Of a stretch of 64,000 nucleotides of DNA, positions 51,088 to 60,158 are shown piece by piece. A program made the translations under genes and the position numbers. The stretch's first letter is position 1. Every line of letters begins with the position of its first letter. This DNA is from Lichenicola sp964247735 (GTDB lineage: Bacteria > Pseudomonadota > Alphaproteobacteria > Acetobacterales > Acetobacteraceae), in the NCBI GenBank assembly GCA_964247735.1, contig CAXTVS010000011.1, positions 1 through 64,000 on the forward strand, read 5' to 3'. The notes under the pieces are model-generated. The model was not told the origin of the DNA. It searched no databases and saw only the letters and a program-made list of their open reading frames with translations.

Positions 51088-51369
51088 TCAGCCGGGAACG
51101 TCCTCGTACAGCAGGCGGGCTTCCGCCGCCGGCCCGCGCCGCGTGGCCAGCGCCAGCACCCGGATCACCCGTACCCCGATCCGCGGCAGCGGCAGGGTCA
51201 GCACGTCGCCCGGCCGCAGCCGGGCGTGCGCCTTGTCGGTCGGCTGCCGGTTGATCCGCACCATCCCCTCGGCGATCAGGCGCTGGCAGTCGGAGCGTGC
51301 CTTGAGGAACCGGGCCGACCACAGCCAGGTGTCCAGCCGCTGCCAGTCGCGGTCCTCCTCCAGCGGCAT
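51088..51369 (-). CDS. S4-domain RNA-binding protein (HslR-like)
   Basis: A 93-residue S4 protein: RLDTWLWSARFLKARSDCQRLIAEGMVRINRQPTDKAHARLRPGDVLTL. It resembles Hsp15 (HslR), which binds stalled 50S-nascent-chain complexes; a general ribosome-related role is likely. The start ATG shares one base with the stop of the upstream helicase gene (TGATG), so translation is coupled. The order helicase, S4 protein, FdxA is a familiar alphaproteobacterial arrangement. Confidence 0.88.
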   Translation of the reverse strand: MPLEEDRDWQRLDTWLWSARFLKARSDCQRLIAEGMVRINRQPTDKAHARLRPGDVLTLPLPRIGVRVIRVLALATRRGPAAEARLLYEDVPG

Positions 51370-54167
51370 CAGCGCCCGAAGCGGAGGCCGGCCAGCACGG
51401 CGAACGGGCTGTCGGGGTTGACCGGCCGGGGCGGCGGCCGGGGTGGCGACCTGGGCGGCGGCGAGCGCGGCGATGCCTTGGCCATGGGACTGGCTGGCCT
51501 GGGACGCGGCAGTGCCGCAGCCTCGGCCAGGGCTGGAGCTGCGGCCGGAGCTGCTGCCGGAGCGGCCGGAACGGGTGCCGCCGCTCCCGGTGCGGACACA
51601 GGCGCGGGCCGCCGCTCCCGACGCGACTGGCTGCGCGCCCGCTGTCCCCGCGCCGCCAGCATCGGCGGCGCGGGCGGCCCGAACGCTTGTTCGGGCAGGG
51701 GAACCTCCGGCAGCAGACGCAGCTCCAGCGCCGGCAGCACCTGCGGCAGCATCTCGGCGCGTACCGAGAGCCGCGAGGCGAGGTCCGGCGGCAGCACGGC
51801 GGGGCGCCGGCGCGTCAGCCAGCCGAGCTCGCCCGCGATCCGCTCGGCGATGTCCAGACGCACCAGCACCGGGCCACAGGGCACCCAGCCCAGCCGTCCC
51901 AGGAACCCCGGCGGCATCCCGTCCGGCAGCGCCGACGGGATCGAGATCCGGCCTTCCGCCGGCAGCGAGGGCAGCCTGACGCCGGCGCGGATCGCCAGCA
52001 GCACCGCGCGCAGCCGGGCCGGCTTCGGCTTCAGCAGCGCCGGCATGAACAGCGCGAACCGCCCCGCGCGCACGCCCAGCGCCTTCAGCTTCGAGCGCAG
52101 CGGCGGCGGGATCGGCGCCCGCTGCGCGCCCGGCACCAGCCCCGCCTGCTCCAGCAGCCGGTGCACCACCCCGCGCAGCTCCGCATCGTCCGCCGCCGCC
52201 CGCTCGGCACGGAACAGCGGCTCCAGCCCCTGCGCCACCAGCGCGTCGAGGAAGCCCTGCAGCCGGGCCCGCACCTGCTCGCGCTGCGTGCCGTCGAGGA
52301 ACTCGCTGTCGCGAACCTCCACCATCGGCTTCAGCAGGGCGGCACCCGGGCGCAGCCGCCCGACCGGCGCCCCGTCCCAGCACACCGACCGGCCGTCCTC
52401 GGCCAGGCCGAACCGGTCGTCCGGCGCACCCGCCAGCGCCTGCACCCGGCGCGGGATCTCCTCGCGCAGCGCCCGGCGCGCGGCGCGCAGCACCAGTTGC
52501 TTCTCCGGCCCCTCCGCCTGCGGGTCGGGGATCAGCACGAAGCCGGACACGTGGCCGACCGAATGGCCCTCCACCACCACCTCGCCGCGTGCGGTCACCG
52601 CCGACAGCAGGTCGCGGCCGTCGCCGCGCTCCGCCTCGTCCAGGCTGCGGATCAGCGACGCCGCCCTGCGGTCGACGAAGCGCGCAGTCAGGCGTTCGTG
52701 CAGCGCGTCCGACAGCAGGTCCTCGATCTCGCGCGCCCGCGCCTGCCACGGTGCCGCGTCCGCGAGCCAGTCTCGCCTGGCCGCGATGTAGGCGCAGACG
52801 CGCACCCCCGACAGCCGCTGCATCAGCGTGTCGATGTCGCCGTCCGCTCGGTTCAGGGTGTTCAGCAGCTGCTCCAGCCAGGCCTCGGACAGCCGGCCGC
52901 CGCGCATGATGTCGAAGAACACGCGCGCGCACAGGCGGGTATGGCTGTCGTCGCCGATCTTGCGGAAGTCCGGGATCTGGCACGCGTCCCACAGCAGCCG
53001 GGTCGCCGACCGGCCGGTGGCGAGCGCCCTGACCTCCGGATCGAGCGCCAGCGCCTGCAGCGTCTGCAGGTCGGCGGCCTCGTTGCCGGTCACCAGCCCG
53101 CGCAGCGGCGGCGGAAGCAGCAGGCTGTCGAGCAGCGCGTCCGGCCCGGACAGGTCGAGCGCGCTGTTGCGCCACGACAGCTGCTCCAGCGGGTCGAACC
53201 GGTGCGCCTCCACCGCTTCCACGACGTCGTCGGGCATGGGCGGGCAGGTGCCGGTGGTGCCGAACGAGCCGTCGCGCATGCCGCGCCCGGCCCGCCCGGC
53301 GATCTGCGCCACCTCGGCGGCACTCAACCGGCGCGGCCGGGCGCCGTCGAACTTGGACAGCCCGGCGAAACCGACATGGTTCACGTCCATGTTCAGCCCC
53401 ATGCCGATCGCGTCGGTGGCGACCAGGTAGTCCACCTCCTTGTCCTGGTACAGCGCCACCTGGGCGTTGCGGGTGCGGGGACTGAGCCGTCCCATCACCA
53501 CCGCGCAGCCGCCGCGACGCCGCCGGATCAGCTCGGCGATGGCGTAGACCTCGGCGGCGGAGAACGCGACCACCGCCGAGCGCGGCGGCAGCTTGGTCAG
53601 CTTCACCGCGCCGACGTGCTGGAGCTGCGACAGCCGCGGCCTGGTCTCGATCTCCGCCTGCGGCACCAGCCGGTGCAGCAGCGGCCGGATCGTCTCCGCG
53701 CCCAGGAACATGGTCTCCACCAGCCCGCGCGCGTGCAGCAGCCGGTCGGTGAACACGTGGCCGCGGTCGGGATCGGCACAGAGCTGGATCTCGTCCACCG
53801 CCACGAACTCCGGGCGCGGGATGTCGCCGCCGTCGGCCCGTAGGGGGTCGAGCGGCATCGCCTCCACGGTGCAGGAGAACCAGCGCGCCCCGGGCGGGAC
53901 GATCTTCTCCTCGCCGGTGATCAGCCCGACCCGCGCCTCCCCCTTCTCCGCCACCATCCGGTCGTAGTTCTCGCGCGCCAGCAGGCGCAGCGGGAAGCCG
54001 ATGATGCCGGAGCCGTGGCCGAGCAGCCGCTCCATCGCCAGGTGCGTCTTGCCGGTGTTGGTGGGCCCCAGCACCGCCTTCACCCGCGGCGCGAAGGGAC
54101 CGGAGCGCCCTTCGGCCGGACGGGACGAGTCGGAGGGGCCTTGCGGCCGGTAGGGTGCACCCGTCAT
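51369..54167 (-). CDS. SUV3-type DExH-box RNA helicase
   Basis: A 932-residue helicase like mitochondrial SUV3. Walker A is GPTNTGKT at residues 34-41, the Walker B box is DEIQ at 125-128, and FLGAETIRPLLHRL follows. Domain 2 shows VDYLVATDAIGMGLNMDVNHVGF and IAGRAGRGMRDGSFG (motif VI). After about 420 residues comes the alphaproteobacterial long C-terminal region with an Ala/Pro-rich tail (about 840-932). It probably unwinds structured RNA in decay or ribosome maturation. The S4-protein gene is coupled to its stop. Confidence 0.92.
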   Translation of the reverse strand: MTGAPYRPQGPSDSSRPAEGRSGPFAPRVKAVLGPTNTGKTHLAMERLLGHGSGIIGFPLRLLARENYDRMVAEKGEARVGLITGEEKIVPPGARWFSCTVEAMPLDPLRADGGDIPRPEFVAVDEIQLCADPDRGHVFTDRLLHARGLVETMFLGAETIRPLLHRLVPQAEIETRPRLSQLQHVGAVKLTKLPPRSAVVAFSAAEVYAIAELIRRRRGGCAVVMGRLSPRTRNAQVALYQDKEVDYLVATDAIGMGLNMDVNHVGFAGLSKFDGARPRRLSAAEVAQIAGRAGRGMRDGSFGTTGTCPPMPDDVVEAVEAHRFDPLEQLSWRNSALDLSGPDALLDSLLLPPPLRGLVTGNEAADLQTLQALALDPEVRALATGRSATRLLWDACQIPDFRKIGDDSHTRLCARVFFDIMRGGRLSEAWLEQLLNTLNRADGDIDTLMQRLSGVRVCAYIAARRDWLADAAPWQARAREIEDLLSDALHERLTARFVDRRAASLIRSLDEAERGDGRDLLSAVTARGEVVVEGHSVGHVSGFVLIPDPQAEGPEKQLVLRAARRALREEIPRRVQALAGAPDDRFGLAEDGRSVCWDGAPVGRLRPGAALLKPMVEVRDSEFLDGTQREQVRARLQGFLDALVAQGLEPLFRAERAAADDAELRGVVHRLLEQAGLVPGAQRAPIPPPLRSKLKALGVRAGRFALFMPALLKPKPARLRAVLLAIRAGVRLPSLPAEGRISIPSALPDGMPPGFLGRLGWVPCGPVLVRLDIAERIAGELGWLTRRRPAVLPPDLASRLSVRAEMLPQVLPALELRLLPEVPLPEQAFGPPAPPMLAARGQRARSQSRRERRPAPVSAPGAAAPVPAAPAAAPAAAPALAEAAALPRPRPASPMAKASPRSPPPRSPPRPPPRPVNPDSPFAVLAGLRFGR

Positions 54168-54256
54168 GGCAGGATGGTCGGCCCGGGGAACACCGTTTGC
54201 AAGCGGGCGTCACCCGTCACAGCATCGACCGGTTTCCACCGCCCGAAGGCCGCCCG

Positions 54257-55723
54257 ATGCACGACCGCCCGCTCGACTGCCTGATCGATCCCGCCGCCGC
54301 CGAGGGTTTGCCGGTCCGGGTCGTGCGCTGCGTGCGTCCCGAAGGGCTGGCGGCCTGGTCGGACGCGCTGCCGGCGGCGGAGCGCGCCTGGCTGCGGGCG
54401 CAGGGGTTCGGCGCCAAGGCCGGCGAGCTGCTGCACCTGCCCGGGCCGGACGGGATCGCCTCGGCGGCGCTGGGCCTGGGCGGGGCGCCGGGACCCGGCC
54501 ACACCCAGGGGCCGCACGCGTTCGGCGGCCTGGCGACCGGCCTCGCCGAACCCGGCAGCGGGTCCGGCGCCTGGACGCTGGACCTGCCCCCGGACGTGAC
54601 CGCAAGCGAGGCGGTGCTGGGGTTCTGCCTCGGCGCCTACCGCTTCGACCGGTTGCGTGCGACCGCATCCCCGGCCGCAACCCCGGCCCGGCTGGTCCGA
54701 CCGCCCGGCGCCGGGGAGGGCGAGATCCTGGCCCGCGCCACCTGGCTCGCGCGCGACCTGATCAACATGCCCGCCAACCTGCTGGGCCCGGTCGAGCTGG
54801 CGGAAGCGGCCCGGGACGCGATGGCGGCGGCGGGCGCGCAGGCGGTCGTGGTCGCAGGCGCCGAGCTCGCGGAGCGCTACCCCGCGGTGGCGTCGGTCGG
54901 CGCCGGCTCGGCGCGTCCGGCGCAGGTGCTGGTCGCGCACTGGCGCGGTTCCGCCGCCGGCGACGACGCGCCGCTGCTGTCCCTGGTCGGCAAGGGCGTG
55001 TGCTTCGACACCGGCGGCTACGACCTCAAGCCGTCGGCCGCCATGCTCCGCATGAAGAAGGACATGGGCGGGGCGGCGATCAGCCTGGCGCTGGCGCGTG
55101 CGGTGATGGTTCACGACCTGCCGGTGCGGCTGTCGCTGCGGCTTGGTTGCGTCGAGAACAGCGTGTCCGGCCATGCGATGCGCCCCTCGGACGTGTTGCG
55201 CACGCGACGCGGCTTGTTTGTCGAGGTCGGCAACACCGATGCGGAAGGCCGCCTGGTGCTGTGTGACCTGCTTGCGGAAGCCTGTGACGAGCGGCCCGAT
55301 CTGCTGATCGACGCCGCCACCCTGACCGGCGCCGCGCGCGTCGCGCTGGGTCCCGACCTTCCTGCCCTGTTCTGCAACGATGACGCGCTGGCCGAGAGCT
55401 TCCTGCACGCGGGGATTGCATTGCACGACCCGCTCTGGCGCCTCCCTCTGTGGAGCGGCTACGACGACTGGCTGTCCAGCACTGTCGCGGACCTGAACAA
55501 TGTGTCATCCAGGCCGATGGCAGGGGCAGTGACCGCTGCGCTGTTTCTTCAACGTTTCGTGAGCGGATCGGTGCGCTGGGCCCATCTCGACACTTACGCC
55601 TGGAACGATCATGCCCGCGCGGGCCGGCCGGAAGGCGGCGAGGCGCTCGGTTTACGCGCGTTGTTCCATGGATCGTTGCGGATTCTTAATCTGGACGGCG
55701 ACCGAAACAGTCCGGTAACGTAA
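54257..55723 (+). CDS. M17-family leucyl aminopeptidase
   Basis: A 488-residue cytosol aminopeptidase. Metal and active-site blocks are GKGVCFDTGGYDLKPSAAMLRMKKDMGGAA (Lys and Asp ligands, about residues 250-279), SGHAMRPSDVL and NTDAEGRLVLCDLL (Asp/Glu ligands and catalytic Arg). The N-terminal domain is shorter and more divergent than in PepA, as in the alphaproteobacterial subgroup. It removes N-terminal residues from peptides using two divalent metals. It is divergent from the helicase gene, 89 bases apart. Confidence 0.93.
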   Translation: MHDRPLDCLIDPAAAEGLPVRVVRCVRPEGLAAWSDALPAAERAWLRAQGFGAKAGELLHLPGPDGIASAALGLGGAPGPGHTQGPHAFGGLATGLAEPGSGSGAWTLDLPPDVTASEAVLGFCLGAYRFDRLRATASPAATPARLVRPPGAGEGEILARATWLARDLINMPANLLGPVELAEAARDAMAAAGAQAVVVAGAELAERYPAVASVGAGSARPAQVLVAHWRGSAAGDDAPLLSLVGKGVCFDTGGYDLKPSAAMLRMKKDMGGAAISLALARAVMVHDLPVRLSLRLGCVENSVSGHAMRPSDVLRTRRGLFVEVGNTDAEGRLVLCDLLAEACDERPDLLIDAATLTGAARVALGPDLPALFCNDDALAESFLHAGIALHDPLWRLPLWSGYDDWLSSTVADLNNVSSRPMAGAVTAALFLQRFVSGSVRWAHLDTYAWNDHARAGRPEGGEALGLRALFHGSLRILNLDGDRNSPVT

Positions 55724-55901
55724 TTGGGACTGAACCAAGCCATTTCCGTGCATTATAAGACGTAGCTGTCACCGTTGCTGGACGCACACAGATTTAGGCG
55801 CTCCGAACCTCCCGCAAGGGGAAGCGGCCTCATCAGGCGGCGTGGTGATCCGGTGAAACGGCAGCTTGCCGTTTCAACTTGATCAGGAAAGGATTTTCTG
55901 G

Positions 55902-56291
55902 ATGGCTCAGGCCTCGACGACCGACCATCTCGTGGCAACGCTGCGGGACACCGTTGTTTCCATGGTGCGCCGTGATGGGCCGGACCTTTCGGCACGACAG
56001 CTCGGGGTGTTCCTTACCTGCTACCTGCAGGAAGGCGCTCACACCGTGCGCGGCCTCGCGTCCGACCTCAACGTGTCCAAGCCGGCAATCACCCGCGCCC
56101 TCGACCGGCTCGGCGAGCTCGACCTCGCCCGGCGCAAGGTCGACCCGATGGACCGCCGCTCGATCCTGGTGCAGCGGACGCTGAAGGGTGCCGCCTACCT
56201 GCGCGAATTGCGCTCGATCATGTCCGAGGCCTCCGGCGTCGCCCGCCGGTCGAGCGCCAGCGAGGAGCGCGCGAGCCGCCGCGCCAGCTGA
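55902..56291 (+). CDS. MarR-family transcriptional regulator
   Basis: A 129-residue winged-helix protein. DNA-binding segment: LSARQLGVFLTCYLQEGAHTVRGLASDLNVSKPAITRALDRLGELDLARRKVDPMDRRSILVQRTLKGAAYL, with the recognition helix SKPAITRALDRLGE and wing DPMDRRSI. It is shorter than most MarR proteins, lacking part of the N-terminal dimerisation helix. GAAAGGA lies upstream of ATG 55,902. The neighbours do not reveal its target. The C-terminal 25 residues are Ser/Arg-rich. Confidence 0.88.
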   Translation: MAQASTTDHLVATLRDTVVSMVRRDGPDLSARQLGVFLTCYLQEGAHTVRGLASDLNVSKPAITRALDRLGELDLARRKVDPMDRRSILVQRTLKGAAYLRELRSIMSEASGVARRSSASEERASRRAS

Positions 56292-56419
56292 TCCGGCGCC
56301 ACCGGTTGGTGGCTCTGCCAGCCGTCCTCGCAACCGGATCGTCACCTGGACGCTATGCCAGACGGCCGGGTCGCTGCCATGCGGCCCGGCGTCCCTCATG
56401 TCGATCAAGGAACAATCTG

Positions 56420-56878
56420 ATGCGGATGGCCGCCTTCACAACGAGTCTCGCCCTTGCCACCGCGGGTTTCGCCCTTCCCGCCGTGGCGGCCCAGGATCCC
56501 GGCGTGTCGGGCCGTCCCGATGCGACCGTCACCATCGTGTCCAAGGCTGCCGACATCGGTATCGGCGCGACCTGGGGCAACGGCGTTCTGCGCTACGCGG
56601 GCCATCGCTACAGCTTCAGCGTGAAGGGTGTCGACGTCGCCGCCGTCGGCTTCTCCAAGATCGTCGGGCATGGCCGCGTCTACAACCTGAAGCACCTGCA
56701 CGACTTCGACGGCACGTATGCGGCCGCCAACGGCGAGGCCACCGTCGGCAAGGGCCTCGGCGGCAACGTCCTGAAGAACGGCAACGGCGTCGAGCTGCGG
56801 ATCGACGACATCACCAAGGGGGCGCGTCTCGCCGGTGCGGCGCAGGGCATCGAGCTCACCCTCACCAACGGCCAGTAG
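56420..56878 (+). CDS. Small secreted beta-rich protein of unknown function
   Basis: A 152-residue exported protein. A signal peptide (about 1-24, ATAGFALPAVAA) is followed by a beta-rich domain with GIGATWGNGVLRYAGHRYSF, VDVAAVGFSKIVGHGRVYNL and HDFDGTYAAANGEATVGKGL, ending with a strand pair ARLAGAAQGIELTLTNGQ. I recall related short periplasmic proteins (W-G-x-G-x-L-x-Y and VYNL-x-x-L-x-DF-x-GTY) in proteobacteria, but no function is known. AAGGA precedes the ATG. It is convergent with the glycosyltransferase gene. Confidence 0.7.
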   Translation: MRMAAFTTSLALATAGFALPAVAAQDPGVSGRPDATVTIVSKAADIGIGATWGNGVLRYAGHRYSFSVKGVDVAAVGFSKIVGHGRVYNLKHLHDFDGTYAAANGEATVGKGLGGNVLKNGNGVELRIDDITKGARLAGAAQGIELTLTNGQ

Positions 56879-56925
56879 TCCAACGACAGGCGGGGTCGCA
56901 TCGGGCTCCGCCTGAAGCGTTCGGC

Positions 56926-57960
56926 TCATGACCAGCGGTCGAGCCGGGCCCGCAGCGCGCGACGCCGGACGATCCCGGTCCAGCCCGGCTGCGGCAGCAG
57001 CGCCAGGACCACGGCCAGCACCGGGTGCCGTGGCAGCAGCGTCAGCGCCAGCATCCCGCCCCAGGTCGCGAACGTCCAGTGGATCGCCGTGACCCGCACC
57101 GCCGGAATGCCGACACGGGTGGCCACCTGGTAGAGGTGGCCGCGATGCGCCTGCGTCAGTCGCTCCCCGCCCAGGAGCCGGCGGCACAGGGTGAACAGCA
57201 CGTCCCACAGGATGCCGGCCAGGACCAGCGGCACGCCCAGCGCGGCCAGGCGCCAGCCCGGAACGGCAAGCGGCGGCAGCGACAGCGTGCCGGCGAGCAG
57301 GCCGCAGACTTGGCTGCCGATGTCGCCCAGGAAGATGCGCGCCCTGGGGTAGTTGAACGGCAGGAACCCGGCCAGTCCCGACGCCAGCATCAGTCCCGCC
57401 GCCACCGCGACCGGCGCGTCCATCCGCCAGCCGAGCACGGCTACGAACAGCCCGCACACGGCGATGCTGCCGGCGGCCAGGCCATTGATCCCGTCGATGA
57501 AGTTGACCGCGTTGGTGACGACCATCAGCCAGCAGAACGCCACCGCCAGGCCGGGCCACAGCAGCCAGGACGGCGGCAGGACCGGCAGGTCGGCCAGCGC
57601 TGCGGCAACCGCAAGTGCGGAGGCGGCGAGCTGGGCCGACAGCTTGGCGCGGTAGCCGAGCTGCCGCAGGTCGTCGAGCCAGGACACCGCGGCCAGCAGC
57701 GCCAGCGCCACCTCGAGCAGGACGACCGTGCGGACCGGGTCCTGGCCCCCGGACAGCAGCGGCACCATCACCGGCACGCCGAGCAGCACCACGACGACGG
57801 TGCCGGCACCGCCGCCGCGCGGCACCGGGCGGTCGTGCGCGCTGCGTCCGCCCGGCACGTCCATCACCGCCAGCCGGATCATCCCGCGCACCACCACGGC
57901 CGACAGCAGCCCGGCCAGGAGGCACGACACCAGGAGCCACACGGGTGTCCAGCCGTTCAT
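56926..57960 (-). CDS. WecA/MraY-type undecaprenyl-phosphate sugar-1-phosphate transferase
   Basis: A 344-residue, ten-or-eleven-segment membrane enzyme of the glycosyltransferase-4 family. It contains GGRSAHDRPVPRGGG after the first segment, WLDDLRQLGYRAKLSAQ (catalytic Asp pair), NFIDGINGLAAGS and FLGDIGSQVCGL. It moves a HexNAc-1-phosphate from UDP-sugar to undecaprenyl phosphate, starting an O-antigen or exopolysaccharide. ATG 57,960 is chosen for its ribosome site (GGAGGCGCAGG); an ATG 24 bases earlier is possible. It is divergent from the FlaA1-like gene. Confidence 0.9.
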   Translation of the reverse strand: MNGWTPVWLLVSCLLAGLLSAVVVRGMIRLAVMDVPGGRSAHDRPVPRGGGAGTVVVVLLGVPVMVPLLSGGQDPVRTVVLLEVALALLAAVSWLDDLRQLGYRAKLSAQLAASALAVAAALADLPVLPPSWLLWPGLAVAFCWLMVVTNAVNFIDGINGLAAGSIAVCGLFVAVLGWRMDAPVAVAAGLMLASGLAGFLPFNYPRARIFLGDIGSQVCGLLAGTLSLPPLAVPGWRLAALGVPLVLAGILWDVLFTLCRRLLGGERLTQAHRGHLYQVATRVGIPAVRVTAIHWTFATWGGMLALTLLPRHPVLAVVLALLPQPGWTGIVRRRALRARLDRWS

Positions 57961-58079
57961 CGGCACCTGCGCCTCCGACAGCATGGTGTTCCGGTTCGGC
58001 GGCGCCGACCGGGGACCGCGGCCGGACGGCGAGGGACCGCCTTCTAGCGCACGGGACGCTGGGCTATACGGGCGCGAAG

Positions 58080-60158
58080 ATGCTCCCGCAACGTGCCCCA
58101 TCGTCCAGCGGCCCGACCGGCGCCTCGCCCGACGCGCCGGCTTCCGGCAGCGGGGACCGCTCGGGCCGAGGCGCTGCCCGCGTCCGGTTGCGCCCGCTGA
58201 ACCGGATCCTGGTCAACGTCCTGCTGGACGGTGCGCTGGCGGCGGTCGCGGCGCCGATCGCGCGCTGGCTGGCCGATCCGCAAGGGGGGCTGATCCACCC
58301 GCTCTGGTTCCTGGCCGGCGGCGCCATCACCCTGCTGGTGGGCGGGGTGCCGTTCCGCATGCCGCAGCAGTACTGGCGCTTCTCCGGCGTCGCCGACCTG
58401 CTCGGCATCGCCGGCGCCTCGGTCGCGAGCGCCGTGCTGTTCGCCGCCCTGCTGCTGGGAACCGGGTACCGCCTGCCCAGCCTCACCTTTCCCATCATCC
58501 ACGCCCTGACCCTGCTGGTGCTGCTCGGCAGCCTGCGGATCGTCTACCGCCTGTCGCAGGGCCGCCCGCTCGGCGGCAGCGCCGTGCCGACGCAGCGGGT
58601 GCTGCTGGTCGGCGCCGACGAGGCGGCCGACCTGTTCATCCGCGCGGTGCGCCGCGAGCGCGGAACGCCGCTGCGCGTGGTCGGCCTGCTGGCGCGCGGC
58701 CGGCACCAGCCGGGGCGGCGCATCCACGGCGTGCCGATCCTGGGCACGCTGCGTGACGCCGAGGCGGTGCTGGACCGGCTCGACCGGCAGGACCGCCGTC
58801 CCGACGGGCTGATCGTCACCGATCCCGAGTTGCGCGGCACCGACCTCGCCGCCGTGATCCGGGCGGCCGAGCGTCTGGGGGTGCCGGTCGGCCGGGTGCC
58901 GGACCCGACCGCGCTGTCGCCCGCCAACCGGGTCGAGCTGCGCCCGGTGGCGATCGAGGACCTGCTCAACCGGCCGCAGGTGGCGCTCGACCGCGCGGCC
59001 ATGGCACGCCTGGTCGCCGGGCGCCGGGTGCTGGTGACCGGCGCCGGCGGCACCATCGGGGCGGAGCTGGCCCGCCAGGTGGCGGCCCTGTCGCCGGGGC
59101 TGCTGGTGCTGCTCGACCACGGCGAGTTCGCGCTGTGGCAGGTCGACCTGGAGCTGGCCGAGCTGGCGCCGCAGGTGGACCGGCACAGCGTCGTGGCCGA
59201 CATACGCGACCGCACCCGGCTGCGGGCGCTGTTCGCCGAGCACCGCCCGGAGATCGTGTTCCACGCCGCGGCGCTGAAGCACGTGCCGATCGTGGAGGCC
59301 AACCCGTCCGAGGGGATGCTGACCAACATCGTCGGCACCCGCGAGGTGGCCGATGCCGCGCAGGATGCCGGCACTGCGGAGATGGTGCTGATCTCCACCG
59401 ACAAGGCGGTCAACCCGAGCAGCCTGATGGGCGCCTCCAAGCGCGCCGCCGAGATGTACTGCCAGTCGCTCGACATCGCCGCGCGCCGCGGGGGCAGCGG
59501 ACAGAAAGGCGGGGGCCTGCGCTGCGTCACCGTGCGGTTCGGCAACGTGCTGGGCAGCACCGGCTCGGTGGTGCCGCTGTTCCGGCGCCAGCTCGAGCGC
59601 GGCGGCCCGCTCACCGTCACCCATCCCGACATGCAGCGCTACTTCATGACCGTGTCCGAGGCGGTCGGGCTGGTGCTGCAGGCGAGCGCGGTCGGCGCCG
59701 CCTCCGCCGTCAACGACCAGGGGGGCGGCCAGACCGAGGCGCTGCTTCGGAACGGCGGCATCTTCGTGCTCGACATGGGCGAGCCGGTGAAGATCGTCGA
59801 CCTGGCGCGCCAGATGATCCGGCTGGCCGGCCTGCGTCCGGAGCAGGACGTGCCGATCCGCTACACCGGGCTGCGCCCGGGCGAGAAGCTGTTCGAGGAG
59901 CTGTTCCACGGCCACGAGCCGCCGGTGCCGACCGGCCATCCCGGCCTGCTGATGGCGACCCCTCGGACCGACGACGCGCGCGACCTCGGGCAGGCGCTGG
60001 ACGCGATCGGCAGCGCCTGCCGCGCCAACCGTCCGGCCGAGGCGCTGGCCCTGCTCAAGCGGCTGGTGCCGGAGTTCGCGCACAACCCGGACGGCCTGGT
60101 GCCGCCCGCCCGCACGCCCGGCCGCGCGACGGTCGCCGAGGAGGACCTGATCCCATGA
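58080..60158 (+). CDS. FlaA1/WbpM-type UDP-sugar 4,6-dehydratase/epimerase (membrane)
   Basis: A 692-residue enzyme. A Ser/Gly-rich leader is followed by about four membrane segments (up to residue 160), a first Rossmann unit (RVLLVGADEAADLFIRAV) and the catalytic domain with RRVLVTGAGGTIGAELARQV (about 317-325), FHAAALKHVPIVEANPSEG, LISTDKAVNPSSLMGASKRAAEMY and RFGNVLGSTGSVVPLFRRQL. This is the long membrane-bound class that converts UDP-GlcNAc toward quinovosamine or related sugars. Its stop overlaps the downstream aminotransferase start by 4 bases (ATGA), so the two form one pathway step. Confidence 0.92.
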   Translation: MLPQRAPSSSGPTGASPDAPASGSGDRSGRGAARVRLRPLNRILVNVLLDGALAAVAAPIARWLADPQGGLIHPLWFLAGGAITLLVGGVPFRMPQQYWRFSGVADLLGIAGASVASAVLFAALLLGTGYRLPSLTFPIIHALTLLVLLGSLRIVYRLSQGRPLGGSAVPTQRVLLVGADEAADLFIRAVRRERGTPLRVVGLLARGRHQPGRRIHGVPILGTLRDAEAVLDRLDRQDRRPDGLIVTDPELRGTDLAAVIRAAERLGVPVGRVPDPTALSPANRVELRPVAIEDLLNRPQVALDRAAMARLVAGRRVLVTGAGGTIGAELARQVAALSPGLLVLLDHGEFALWQVDLELAELAPQVDRHSVVADIRDRTRLRALFAEHRPEIVFHAAALKHVPIVEANPSEGMLTNIVGTREVADAAQDAGTAEMVLISTDKAVNPSSLMGASKRAAEMYCQSLDIAARRGGSGQKGGGLRCVTVRFGNVLGSTGSVVPLFRRQLERGGPLTVTHPDMQRYFMTVSEAVGLVLQASAVGAASAVNDQGGGQTEALLRNGGIFVLDMGEPVKIVDLARQMIRLAGLRPEQDVPIRYTGLRPGEKLFEELFHGHEPPVPTGHPGLLMATPRTDDARDLGQALDAIGSACRANRPAEALALLKRLVPEFAHNPDGLVPPARTPGRATVAEEDLIP

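Noticed and set aside
56886..56916. A hairpin between the small secreted protein and the WecA-like gene
   Set aside because: A seven-base stem (CAGGCGG with CCGCCTG) exists, but the loop is long and no T-run follows on either strand, so I did not call a terminator.
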